Positions 1 to 6,965 of a DNA stretch of 9,613 bases are shown one piece after another. The DNA comes from an uncultured Eggerthellaceae bacterium (GTDB lineage: Bacteria > Actinomycetota > Coriobacteriia > Coriobacteriales > Eggerthellaceae): assembly GCA_948829205.1 (NCBI GenBank), contig CAQLOA010000014.1, positions 2,151-11,763 on the forward strand, in the 5' to 3' direction. The notes beneath the pieces were generated by a model that made no database searches, was not told the DNA's origin, and was given only the letters and a program-made list of their open reading frames with translations. How positions within the stretch are numbered: position 1 is the first letter of the stretch; the number at the start of each line of letters is the position of its first letter. The translations under genes were made by a program, and so were the position numbers.

Positions 1-1406
1 CGTCCGTGGCCGGGTGCTGCCACAGCTTCACGGCCGACGGACGTTGCGTGACGCTTCTGAAGGTGCTCATGACGAACGCCTGCGCCTACGACTGCGCGTA
101 CTGCGCCTGCCGGTCCAGCAACGCCGAGATGACGCGCGTCGCCTTCACTCCTCGCGAGCTGGCCGACCTGACCATCGGGTTCTACAGACGCAACTACATC
201 GAGGGGCTGTTCCTCAGCTCGGGCGTGCTGGGAACCCCCGACGACACCACCGAGCGCATGATCGAGGTGCTGCGCATCCTGCGCGAGGAATACGGCTTCC
301 GCGGATACATCCATGCGAAAGCGGTCCCCGGCACCTCTCCCGAGCTCGTGCAGCGCATAGGGTACCTGGCCGACCGCATGTCCGTGAACCTCGAGCTGCC
401 TTCGCAGCGAAGCCTTGCTTTGCTGGCACCCGACAAGTCCAGGCAGAACATCCTGTCCCCCATGCGGCAGATAAGCGACTCCATCGCAGAAGACTCAGAA
501 ACGCGCGCGATGAGGCGACGCATCTGCACGACCTACATGGCCTCCAAGCGCCCGAAGAAGGCCGCAAGGGCGTTCGCTCCCGCAGGGCAGTCCACCCAGA
601 TGATCGTCGGGGCGTCGCCCGAAAGCGACTACCAGATCCTCAACCTGTCCGCCGCGCTCTACAAGAACATGGGGCTCAAGCGGGTGTTCTTCAGCGCCTA
701 CACGCCCGTGGTCAGCGACGCACGCCTTCCCCAGACCGACGCCATACAGCTCGATCGCGAGCACAGGCTCTACCAGGCCGACTGGCTGCTGCGCTTCTAT
801 GGCTTCGACGTGAACGAGGTCATCGGGCAGGACGCCCCGTTTTTGGCGCGCGACATCGATCCCAAGGCCAACTGGGCGCTCAACAACCTCGACCTCTTCC
901 CCGTCGAAGTCAACAAGGCGTCCTACGAAATGCTCCTTCGGGTGCCAGGCATTGGCGTGCGAGGGGCCAAATCCATCTTGAAGGCGCGCAGGCAAACCAC
1001 CCTGGGCGAACGCGAGCTGAAGAAGCTAGGAATCGCCTTGAAGCGCGCACGCTACTTCGTGACATGCAACGGCGCCTACCTCGGCACGGGCGTCGACTTC
1101 TCGCGCGAAGGGCTGCACGCCGTGCTCTCATCTCCCATAGACGGCGGACGGCACGGCAGGCGCGCCGACGCAGCCATGCCTGGCCAGATGAGCCTGTTCG
1201 GGTCCGTCGCAGAAGCAGCGCTTCCGTCGGGTTCCGCGCCGCAGACGGAACTGCCGGCGGCTGCGCCAGCGGAAGATTCCGCAGGCAGCCTCACGGCGAC
1301 ACCCGAACAAGCGGCGCAAAGAAATTCGGCACCTGCGCTTCACGCCTCCGCAAGGCCGCATTCGCGCACGAAACCGACGGTCGACGAGCTATTCTGCGCC
1401 GCATGA
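1..1406 (+). CDS. Putative DNA modification/repair radical SAM protein with helix-hairpin-helix (5' end outside window)
   Basis: The reading frame is open to the left edge. The GTG at base 6 is not the start: the preceding codon is Ser, and family members read 'SVAG-CHS' internally, so roughly 40-50 residues are probably missing. Numbered from that GTG, the radical SAM motif CxxxCxxC is Cys26/Cys30/Cys33 (ACAYDCAYC), the signature that binds a 4Fe-4S cluster and S-adenosylmethionine. A helix-hairpin-helix DNA-binding segment follows at about 300-345, with VPGIG at 313-317. This layout fits the family catalogued as a putative DNA modification/repair radical SAM protein linked to a UDG-like partner; its reaction is not known. 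After residue 365 comes an Ala/Pro/Ser-rich tail, probably disordered, with QMSLF at 394-398 that resembles a sliding-clamp-binding peptide. The stop codon overlaps the next gene's start (ATGA), so the two are translationally coupled. Family assignment is firm; substrate is unknown. Confidence 0.9.
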   Translation, partial: SVAGCCHSFTADGRCVTLLKVLMTNACAYDCAYCACRSSNAEMTRVAFTPRELADLTIGFYRRNYIEGLFLSSGVLGTPDDTTERMIEVLRILREEYGFRGYIHAKAVPGTSPELVQRIGYLADRMSVNLELPSQRSLALLAPDKSRQNILSPMRQISDSIAEDSETRAMRRRICTTYMASKRPKKAARAFAPAGQSTQMIVGASPESDYQILNLSAALYKNMGLKRVFFSAYTPVVSDARLPQTDAIQLDREHRLYQADWLLRFYGFDVNEVIGQDAPFLARDIDPKANWALNNLDLFPVEVNKASYEMLLRVPGIGVRGAKSILKARRQTTLGERELKKLGIALKRARYFVTCNGAYLGTGVDFSREGLHAVLSSPIDGGRHGRRADAAMPGQMSLFGSVAEAALPSGSAPQTELPAAAPAEDSAGSLTATPEQAAQRNSAPALHASARPHSRTKPTVDELFCAA

Positions 1407-2227
1407 CGCACACGTGCGAAATATTCGACGAGGTGGCCTACGTCTACGACGGCTCGCTAGAAGGTCTTCTTTCAGCCATCTTCGAGGCCTATGCGAACCA
1501 CGAGCACCCAAGCGAGGTGGCCTCCTGCAAGACGCACCAACCCCGCCTGGGGCAAAGAGCGCACCGGGTTGAAACGGACCTGTCCCATGCGATGCGCGTA
1601 AAGAAAGGCGTCACAGCCAAGGGCGGACATGCGGCCTTCGACGCGCTGCGAAAGGCGTCCTGCTCGTCAAGGGCCGACGCAGGATGGGCTGCCTACCAGT
1701 TCGTGAGGTACGTGATGGACGAGCATTCGGGCAAGGCACGACCGTTGTCAAACCTTACGCACGAGAAGGTCGCGCCCATCGCCGCCATCTGCCGCTCGGT
1801 AGGGAACGAATGCGAGCACATGAGGCAGTTCGTGCGCTTCGAGCACCTAAGCGGCGGCGGGGCCGACTTCTGGTTCGCGAAGTGCAACCCCCGCGACTCC
1901 GTAGTGCCTCTGGTCATGCCTCACTTCGTCGAGCGCTTCAACGTGCAGCCATTCATGATCTTCGACGAGGTCCACTTGGTCGCCGGGGTCTACGACGGGT
2001 TTGGATGGCGGCTGGTGGACGCCTCGGAAGCGGGCGCGGACGGCCTTCGGCTTCCCGACAGGTCAGCCGAGGAGGCCACCATGCAGAACGCCTGGCGCCA
2101 TTTCTACAAATGCGTCTCGGTGGACGCCAGGTACAACCCCGAGCTTCGCCGCCACTTCATGCCGAAGAGGCTCTGGCGCAACCTCACCGAGATGCAGGAA
2201 GACGTCGGCATGCTGGCAGTCGGATAG
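1403..2227 (+). CDS. DUF4130 / TIGR03915-type DNA metabolism protein, partner of the radical SAM protein
   Basis: The product is 274 residues. The N-terminus (residues 5-30, with YVYDGSLEGLLSAIFEAY) matches the family pattern of a short Tyr-Asp-Gly-Ser block followed by an amphipathic helix, which supports the ATG at 1403 as start although no clear Shine-Dalgarno precedes it. The DUF4130 region covers about 80-265: a helical stretch, then MIFDEVHLVAGVYDG (185-199), WRHFYKCVSVDARYNPELRRHFMP (231-254) and a closing KRLWRNLTE (255-263). In related genomes this protein is encoded beside the radical SAM/HhH protein, and in many it is fused to a C-terminal uracil-DNA-glycosylase-like domain. Here it ends after DUF4130 with no glycosylase domain. 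A role with the upstream protein in DNA base modification or repair is inferred from this pairing; no activity is established. The ATGA overlap implies translational coupling. Confidence 0.87.
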   Translation: MTHTCEIFDEVAYVYDGSLEGLLSAIFEAYANHEHPSEVASCKTHQPRLGQRAHRVETDLSHAMRVKKGVTAKGGHAAFDALRKASCSSRADAGWAAYQFVRYVMDEHSGKARPLSNLTHEKVAPIAAICRSVGNECEHMRQFVRFEHLSGGGADFWFAKCNPRDSVVPLVMPHFVERFNVQPFMIFDEVHLVAGVYDGFGWRLVDASEAGADGLRLPDRSAEEATMQNAWRHFYKCVSVDARYNPELRRHFMPKRLWRNLTEMQEDVGMLAVG

Positions 2228-2232
2228 GCAAG

Positions 2233-2263
2233 CAAAAGGCCAGAGGAAAACATCCTCTGGCCT
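2233..2263 (-). terminator. Intrinsic terminator of tRNA-Thr
   Basis: A perfect 11-bp inverted repeat pairs 2237-2247 (AGGCCAGAGGA) with 2253-2263 (TCCTCTGGCCT) around a 5-base loop. Read on the minus strand it begins 9 bases after the encoded CCA of the tRNA and its distal arm runs into TTTTGCTT, a short U-tract. On the plus strand the arm is followed by GGCGTTT, so it is a poorer terminator for the gene ending at 2227, though the hairpin could still stabilise that transcript's 3' end. Confidence 0.85.
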
Positions 2264-2272
2264 GGCGTTTCG

Positions 2273-2347
2273 TGGAGCCAGCGACAGGAATCGAACCCGC
2301 AACCCACTGATTACAAATCAGTTGCTCTACCGTTGAGCCACGCTGGC
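2273..2347 (-). tRNA. tRNA-Thr (anticodon TGT)
   Basis: Read on the minus strand the sequence folds into a full cloverleaf. The acceptor stem GCCAGCG pairs with CGCTGGC; the D-arm is GCTC/GAGC; the anticodon stem ACTGA/TCAGT encloses the 7-base loop TTTGTAA; and the T-loop is TTCGATT. The anticodon TGT (plus-strand bases 2313-2315) reads the threonine codon ACA. The discriminator base is T and the 3' CCA is encoded in the DNA (2273-2275). No intron or variable-arm expansion is present. It is convergent with the two plus-strand genes and has its own promoter and terminator. Confidence 0.97.
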
Positions 2348-2362
2348 GCAAAACAAGCCTAT

Positions 2363-2391
2363 ATTCTACGAGAAACAACCATGCATGTCGA
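2363..2391 (-). promoter_or_regulatory. sigma70-type promoter of tRNA-Thr
   Basis: On the minus strand, a -35 box TCGACA (2391-2386, 5 of 6 match to TTGACA) and a -10 box TAGAAT (2368-2363, 5 of 6 match to TATAAT) are separated by exactly 17 bases. The expected start site near 2355-2357 would give a leader of under 10 bases before the tRNA 5' end at 2347, as is usual for a tRNA gene. Local AT-richness in otherwise GC-rich DNA supports the call. Confidence 0.8.
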
Positions 2392-2396
2392 ATCAG

Positions 2397-2569
2397 CCAA
2401 CGAATCTTCGGTTGGGTTGCGGGATGCCCAGAGAATCCGTCTGAGACAAATATAGAGGCCCGAAGGGCTGCATATGAACGCGAGGGAGTGGAGCGCACGA
2501 GCCGAAGGCGAGCAGCGAAACGCGGATTCGGTTGGGCATCCCGCAACCCATCCGACATTCCTTCGCTGG
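2397..2569. repeat. Long imperfect inverted repeat between operon end and tRNA promoter
   Basis: The core is a perfect 18-bp inverted repeat: TGGGTTGCGGGATGCCCA at 2413-2430 and its reverse complement at 2533-2550. The pairing continues inward, GAATCCG (2433-2439) with CGGATTC (2523-2529), and outward, CCAACGAA (2397-2404) with TTCGCTGG (2562-2569, one mismatch), with small internal asymmetries. The roughly 80-base centre holds the minor hairpins GCCC-GAA-GGGC (2458-2468) and GCC-GAA-GGC (about 2501-2509). It ends right at the stop codon of the minus-strand radical SAM gene (2570). I see no target-site duplication, transposase or clear U-tract, so a miniature mobile element, a REP-like element or a 3'-UTR RNA structure are all possible. 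Confidence 0.7.
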
Positions 2570-3538
2570 TTACTCGAAGTCGGGGATGAAGCTCTCCTTG
2601 CAGGTTTCACTCTCCTGCCAGAAATAGTCCTCCAGTCCTATTGCGTCGGCATAGTCAAGCAGCTCTTCATATTCGGCGTCCGACACTGCGCTGGCAAGCT
2701 GCGGATGCCTTCCCAGCGTTGCCTTCGCCATCGCGTCGCCGCTTTCCGCGGCGGATGCCAGCACGGGCGTGTACTGGTTCATTATGGACACCCTGACGCT
2801 GCTTCCGAAACGATGCCGCAAAAGCCGCAGCACGGCCTTCGAATCGTCCAGGCCTCCGGGCAGCAGAAGATGCCGCACCACGACGCCCCGCGTCATGCGC
2901 TCCGCGCCGCCGAAGTCGTCGTATTCCGGCAACCCTACGCACTCGACCATGGCCTCCAATGCCCGCGTCGCCACCTCCATGTAGTCTGCGACCCCGGAAT
3001 ACGCCTTCGACATCCTGCCGTCGCAGTACTTGAAGTCGGTGAGGTACACGTCCACGATACCTTTGTTGGCGCGCACGTTTTCGACGGTCTCGTAGCCGCT
3101 CGTGTTCCAGACGACCGGCAAGGCCAACCCGTCCTCGCGCGCGACCGCCACCGCCGCGCGAACTGCGTCGGAATAGTGGGTCGGAGTCACCAGGTTGATG
3201 TTCATGGCCCCCTGCTGCTGCAGGTCAAGCATCATGTCGGCCACCTCGCGCACGCTTGCGACCCTTCCAGCCCCGCCGCGCGAGATCGCAGCGTTTTGGC
3301 AGTAGCAGCACCTAAGGCTGCAGTTGGCGAAGAATATGGTCCCGCTTCCGGCCTCGCCGCTGATGGGAGGCTCCTCCCAGAAATGCAGCGCGGCACGCGA
3401 CACGGCCATGTCTGGACCGGCACCGCATACGCCCACCCCGTCCGCGCCGCGGTCGACGCCGCAGCCATGCGGGCAAAGCATGCACCCGTCGGAATGGGCG
3501 CTAGTTGATGGAGTATCCGAATCCACTGACGAAGTCAT
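2570..3538 (-). CDS. PflX-type (COG1313) radical SAM protein
   Basis: From the ATG at 3538 the product is 322 residues. An N-terminal cysteine set (Cys19, Cys22, Cys26, Cys38; CMLCPHGC then GVCGAG) precedes ALHFWEEPPISG and the radical SAM motif CSLRCCYC (Cys73/Cys77/Cys80), then QNAAIS, NLVTPTHY, NTSGYET, LTDFKY, RHLLLPG and MNQYTP blocks. These match the PflX/'pyruvate formate-lyase activating enzyme-related' radical SAM family, whose substrate is not known; it is not a proven PFL activase. The extra cysteines may hold a second metal site. The start is uncertain: ATG at 3538 and GTG at 3526 both overlap the end of the upstream gene (stop at 3501) and neither has a strong Shine-Dalgarno. The frame is open further upstream, but that part is low-complexity and antisense-like, so I exclude it. 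Last gene of the minus-strand operon; stop TAA. Confidence 0.88.
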   Translation of the reverse strand: MTSSVDSDTPSTSAHSDGCMLCPHGCGVDRGADGVGVCGAGPDMAVSRAALHFWEEPPISGEAGSGTIFFANCSLRCCYCQNAAISRGGAGRVASVREVADMMLDLQQQGAMNINLVTPTHYSDAVRAAVAVAREDGLALPVVWNTSGYETVENVRANKGIVDVYLTDFKYCDGRMSKAYSGVADYMEVATRALEAMVECVGLPEYDDFGGAERMTRGVVVRHLLLPGGLDDSKAVLRLLRHRFGSSVRVSIMNQYTPVLASAAESGDAMAKATLGRHPQLASAVSDAEYEELLDYADAIGLEDYFWQESETCKESFIPDFE

Positions 3539-4532
3539 CGTCGTCGTATGGGTCGCCGTCGCCGTCAAGCCCGAAGGCATCCCCTCCGTACTCTTCGACG
3601 GCTTCGTCGGCCGCGTCATGTCCGTAGAGCTGCTCGACGCGTCCCCAGTCGAGCCCGTGCGAGTCGACACGGCTCCTACCTTCGCCCTCACCGTCTTCGT
3701 CCCCGCCGTCCGCGGGGGCAGGCTCGCCCTCGTACACCAGGGAGAGCGCCGCCGGCGACATGTCCGACCCGCCTATCATGGCAAGCAACTCGAACAGGTG
3801 GAAGGCGGCCTCGGTCTGCGGAAGGATAGTCTCGTAGTCGTCGCCCGTCATTATGGCCGCCGAAAGCTCGCTCATCAGCATCTCGACGGTGTAGTCGCCC
3901 TTGAAGCGCTCGTCGCGCACGGCCTTTATGATGAACGACGCCTCGGGAGATGTGGCGTCGGGCACCAGCGCCTTGACGTTGATTCCGGACGACACCGAAC
4001 CCGAGCAGGCCTTGAACAGCGACAGCGCCTCTATGGCAGAGACCATCTCGGCGGTGTTCTGTATGGTGCTCGCGGCCCTTGCCAGCTGAGCCGCGCCAGC
4101 GTCGGCGACCACCTGCACGTCGCCGAACAGCACCTCGAGAAGAGGCATGGCCTCGTCCACGCCGCCGTCCTCCGAACCAGCGAAGCACGTCAGGTTCGAA
4201 TGCGCGAAGGCGTCGGAGGCCACCTTGTTCTTGACCACCATGGGCGCGGCCACCATGGAAAGGTTGCTCACCGCCGCCACGGCGGCGATCTCGGCCGCAA
4301 GGTTGGGAGTGCACGCTGAAACGTCCACGACCACGGTGCCCTCCGCAGCGTTCTGCACGAGCGCGTCGTCGCCGAAGTACAGCTCTTCGAGCGCAGTCAT
4401 CGACGTGCAGAAGGTCACGACGAAATCGGCGTCGTCAAGTCCTTCGACGCGCGCGTACCCCGCGTCCGAAAGGCGGCCCTCCATTGCCGAGGCGATCGCC
4501 TCGTTGCCCCTGAAAGCATAGCTTGGCATCAT
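3501..4532 (-). CDS. Degenerate 3-hydroxyisobutyrate dehydrogenase-like protein with acidic C-terminal tail
   Basis: The product is 343 residues. Residues 35-275 follow the beta-hydroxyacid dehydrogenase pattern: ADFVVTFCTS, TVVVDVSACTP (66-76, the 'D-[MV]-S-T-x-x-P' substrate region), MVAAPMVVKNK, a glycine-rich GDVQVVADAGAAQLARAAS block (137-155) and a helical C-terminal domain ending SPAALSLVYEGE. Key features are missing. The N-terminal GxGxxG nucleotide loop is replaced by FRGNEAIAS; about 30 residues between AGY (24-26) and ADFVVT appear absent; and the position usually held by the catalytic lysine is Arg152. It therefore probably does not bind NAD(P) or catalyse the family reaction. 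Residues 268-343 are a hydrophilic tail rich in Asp/Glu/Gly, including a run of four Asp. The start overlaps the stop of the degV gene (ATGA); a second ATG at 4529 sits 7 bases after the GGGG of a Shine-Dalgarno and may be the true start. Its 3' end overlaps the next gene. Confidence 0.82.
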   Translation of the reverse strand: MMPSYAFRGNEAIASAMEGRLSDAGYARVEGLDDADFVVTFCTSMTALEELYFGDDALVQNAAEGTVVVDVSACTPNLAAEIAAVAAVSNLSMVAAPMVVKNKVASDAFAHSNLTCFAGSEDGGVDEAMPLLEVLFGDVQVVADAGAAQLARAASTIQNTAEMVSAIEALSLFKACSGSVSSGINVKALVPDATSPEASFIIKAVRDERFKGDYTVEMLMSELSAAIMTGDDYETILPQTEAAFHLFELLAMIGGSDMSPAALSLVYEGEPAPADGGDEDGEGEGRSRVDSHGLDWGRVEQLYGHDAADEAVEEYGGDAFGLDGDGDPYDDDDFVSGFGYSIN

Positions 4533-5455
4533 TTGTCCCCTTTTATGCGCTTGGCGATCCTGTCGGCCACGGAAAGGTTCTCGCGCTTGTCGTCGCCCCA
4601 GAAAACAACGGCCAGCATTCCGGGGCCCGTGTGCGACCCGATGACGGGGCCGATGGACGACTCGAGGAACAGCGTGTCGGGGTCGACCTTCTGGATCATG
4701 CCCTTCAAGCGCTCCATGTCCTTAGGGCAGTCCGCGTTGCCCAGGAACACGTAACGCGTGGGGCCGTCCGTGTTCACGTTCTTCTCGTAGAAGTCGGCCA
4801 TGTGCCTCATGGCCTTCTTGCGCCCTCGGGCCACGCCGGTCAGCTGCAGCTTGCCGTCCAGGTCGATGGTGAGGATGGGCTTGACGTCCAGCGCGGCGCC
4901 GGCCACCGCGACGGAGGAAGGTATGCGACCCCCGCGCTTCAAGGCATCCAGGTCCTCCACCATGAACTCGCACGACACGTAGTTGTGGGCCTCCTCGGTC
5001 CATTCCGCCAGCTCCCTGGCCGTGGCGCCCTTCTCCCAGAGCGATATCGCCTCGAACACTATGAAGCCTTCGGCGATGGAGGCCAGCTTGGTGTCGACGA
5101 CGTGCAGCTCGAAGTCGGGGAACTCCTCGAGGATCTGGTCCCGGACCAGCATGGCCACGTCGAAGCTTCCGGAAAGCCCGCTGGTGAAGGACATGTAGAC
5201 CGTCGGCACCCCCGCCTCTGCGGCGGCGCGGAACGTGTCCTGCAGAAGCGGGACCGAAAGCTGCGCCGTCGAGGGCTCGGCGCCCTTGCGCATCCCGTCG
5301 TAGAACTCCTTGGCGGACACGCTGCGGAACAGGTCGTCGTCGAACGTCTCGCCGCCTTCGATGTAGGGGAACTTGAGAAGCGTTATGCCCTCGCGGTCGA
5401 CCAGCTCGTAAGGCAGGTCGCTGCACGAGTCGACAATCAGATTGCAGTTCGGCAT
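4529..5455 (-). CDS. DegV family fatty-acid-binding protein
   Basis: The product is 308 residues, typical of DegV proteins, from the ATG at 5455. The N-terminus NLIVDSCSDLP (5-15) is the family opening. The lipid-head-binding motifs are seen as PSTAQLS (61-67) and TSGLSGS (91-97), followed by VVDTKLAS, a DLDALKRGGRIP segment, and GSHTGPGMLAVVF near the C-terminus. DegV/FakB proteins hold a fatty acid and present it to the kinase FakA for phosphorylation and entry into phospholipids; whether this paralogue acts as FakB is inferred, and no FakA lies in the window. An upstream in-frame ATG at 5491 would add 12 basic residues but lacks a good ribosome binding site. A 52-base gap separates it from pncB, and it overlaps the next gene by ATGA. 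Confidence 0.92.
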   Translation of the reverse strand: MPNCNLIVDSCSDLPYELVDREGITLLKFPYIEGGETFDDDLFRSVSAKEFYDGMRKGAEPSTAQLSVPLLQDTFRAAAEAGVPTVYMSFTSGLSGSFDVAMLVRDQILEEFPDFELHVVDTKLASIAEGFIVFEAISLWEKGATARELAEWTEEAHNYVSCEFMVEDLDALKRGGRIPSSVAVAGAALDVKPILTIDLDGKLQLTGVARGRKKAMRHMADFYEKNVNTDGPTRYVFLGNADCPKDMERLKGMIQKVDPDTLFLESSIGPVIGSHTGPGMLAVVFWGDDKRENLSVADRIAKRIKGDK

Positions 5456-5460
5456 GTCTT

Positions 5461-5466
5461 TCCTTT
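5461..5466 (-). promoter_or_regulatory. Ribosome binding site that sets the DegV start
   Basis: On the minus strand AAAGGA lies 5 bases before the ATG at 5455. The alternative in-frame ATG at 5491 has no comparable purine run. This, plus the conserved N-terminus starting right at the downstream Met, decides the shorter start. Confidence 0.75.
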
Positions 5467-5507
5467 CGTGGTCGTGCGCCCTGCGGCGCATGGCAAGCGC
5501 GGGCTCG

Positions 5508-6962
5508 CTATTCGGAAATGTTCCTCATTCTAGCGACCAGCGAGCTGCGCCGGTCGTGCAGCGTGCGTTCGAAACCAACCGGATACGTGTGCGGGTTGAG
5601 CATTCGAAGCTGGGTTTCGTCAAGCGTCTCGAGCTGTGCGGCTGCGCGTGCGCGGGCGTCCATTGCCGAGCACTGCGCGTCGGGCACGGACCTGCCGTCG
5701 CGGGCAAGCGGCACCAGCAGCTGCACCCAGTCCATCCCTTCGAGCCTCTTCCGGCGCAGCGGGTCGAGCGGGTCGACGATGACCTCGCCTTCGCTGACGC
5801 CTCGCGTCACGTCGAACACCATGTCGCCGGCTATCTTCCCGTCGTGGTCGAAGTAACGCCTTGTGTTCAGCACGCCAGGGATGGTGGTCTTCGCAGCCGA
5901 TTCAGACACCTTCAGGCGGTCGCTCCAGTCCTCGTCGCCAACCTGGCGCACTGCCGACAGCTTGTACACCCCTCCGAGAGACGGCTGGTCGTAGGCCGTG
6001 GCAAGCTTCGTGCCGACGCCCCATGCCGTGACCGGCGCCCCCTCGTCCAGGATGGACTTGATGGTGCGCTCGTCCAGGTCGTTCGACAGGACTATGCCGA
6101 CGTCGGGCAGCCCGGCCTCGTCGAGCATGCGCCTGGCCATCTTCGAAAGCCATGCCAGGTCGCCGGAGTCTATGCGGATGCCCGCCAGCTCCTCGCCGCG
6201 TTCGCGCATCTCGAGGCCCACGGTTATGGCGTTCCGCACGCCCTGCTCGACGTCGAACGTGTCTACCAGCAGCGTGCAGTTGTTGGGGAACAGCCTCGCG
6301 TACTCCCTGAAGGACTCGAGCTCGTCGTCGAAGGACATGACCCACGAATGGGCATGCGTGCCCGACACGGGTATGTCGAACATCTTCCCCGCCAGCACGT
6401 TGGAAGTGGACGCGCATCCGCCCACCACGGCGGCCCGCGACGCCCACACGCCGCCCAGCCCCTGTGCGCGGCGCAGGCCGAACTCGGCCACCGGCGCCCC
6501 CTTGGCCGCGCGGCACACCCTGGCGGCCTTGGTGGCGATGAGCGTTTGGAAGTTCACCGCGTTGAGCAGCGCCGTCTCTATCAGCTGGCACTGCATGATG
6601 GGGCCCTGCACGCGCACTATGGGCTCGTTGGGGAACACGACCGTGCCTTCGAGCACCGCATCGACGTCGATGGAGAGCCTCATGTCCGCCAGGTATTCCA
6701 GGAAGCCCTCGTCGAACAATGGGCCGCCTTTGGGCGCCTCGATGGAACGTAAGTACTCGATGTCGCCCGCGTCGAAGTCGTACTCGTCGACCATCTGGGC
6801 CAGCTGCGCCATTCCGCAGGCGACCGCATATCCGCCCTCGAACGGGTAGTTGCGGAAATGCATGGTGAACGTGGCCTGCTCGCCTTCCTTGCCGGAAAGC
6901 CAGTAGCCCTGCGCCATGGTCAGCTGGTACAGGTCGGTGAACAGGGCCCAGTCCTCGCGCAT
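5508..6962 (-). CDS. pncB: Nicotinate phosphoribosyltransferase
   Basis: The enzyme joins nicotinate to 5-phosphoribosyl 1-diphosphate, with ATP hydrolysis, giving nicotinate mononucleotide in the cytoplasmic Preiss-Handler NAD salvage route. The 484-residue length fits the family. The N-terminus LFTDLYQLTMAQGYW (7-21) is the classic opening; GGYAVACG (43-50) and EFGLRRAQG (160-168) follow. SGTHAHSW (200-207) carries the histidine expected to be phosphorylated in the catalytic cycle (probably His205). DTFD (234-237) and the IRIDSGDL strand complete the phosphoribosyl-binding barrel, and VLSNDLDE and WGVGTKL are seen further on. The start ATG at 6962 is 3 bases after the ricT stop and has a strong GGGGGAG site lying in the last ricT codons, so it is translated from the ricT message. 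Confidence 0.96.
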   Translation of the reverse strand: MREDWALFTDLYQLTMAQGYWLSGKEGEQATFTMHFRNYPFEGGYAVACGMAQLAQMVDEYDFDAGDIEYLRSIEAPKGGPLFDEGFLEYLADMRLSIDVDAVLEGTVVFPNEPIVRVQGPIMQCQLIETALLNAVNFQTLIATKAARVCRAAKGAPVAEFGLRRAQGLGGVWASRAAVVGGCASTSNVLAGKMFDIPVSGTHAHSWVMSFDDELESFREYARLFPNNCTLLVDTFDVEQGVRNAITVGLEMRERGEELAGIRIDSGDLAWLSKMARRMLDEAGLPDVGIVLSNDLDERTIKSILDEGAPVTAWGVGTKLATAYDQPSLGGVYKLSAVRQVGDEDWSDRLKVSESAAKTTIPGVLNTRRYFDHDGKIAGDMVFDVTRGVSEGEVIVDPLDPLRRKRLEGMDWVQLLVPLARDGRSVPDAQCSAMDARARAAAQLETLDETQLRMLNPHTYPVGFERTLHDRRSSLVARMRNISE

Positions 6963-6965
6963 CGC

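Noticed and set aside
14..1402. Upstream extension of the DUF4130 gene frame over the radical SAM gene
   Set aside because: The extension is Arg/Ala-rich out-of-frame translation of the radical SAM gene. The family N-terminus begins right at the ATG at 1403.
2474..3508. 344-codon plus-strand open frame opposite the PflX-type gene
   Set aside because: It begins inside the inverted repeat and otherwise mirrors a conserved radical SAM gene; no family features are visible.
3539..3691. Longer N-terminus (51 more residues) for the PflX-type protein
   Set aside because: The added part is Ser/Thr-rich low complexity made from the other gene's coding frame, and family proteins start shortly before the first cysteine pair.
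5475..5490. Small hairpin TGCGCC/GGCGCA in the pncB-degV gap as a terminator
   Set aside because: The stem is only 6 bp and no U-tract follows on the minus strand; in GC-rich DNA such stems arise easily.
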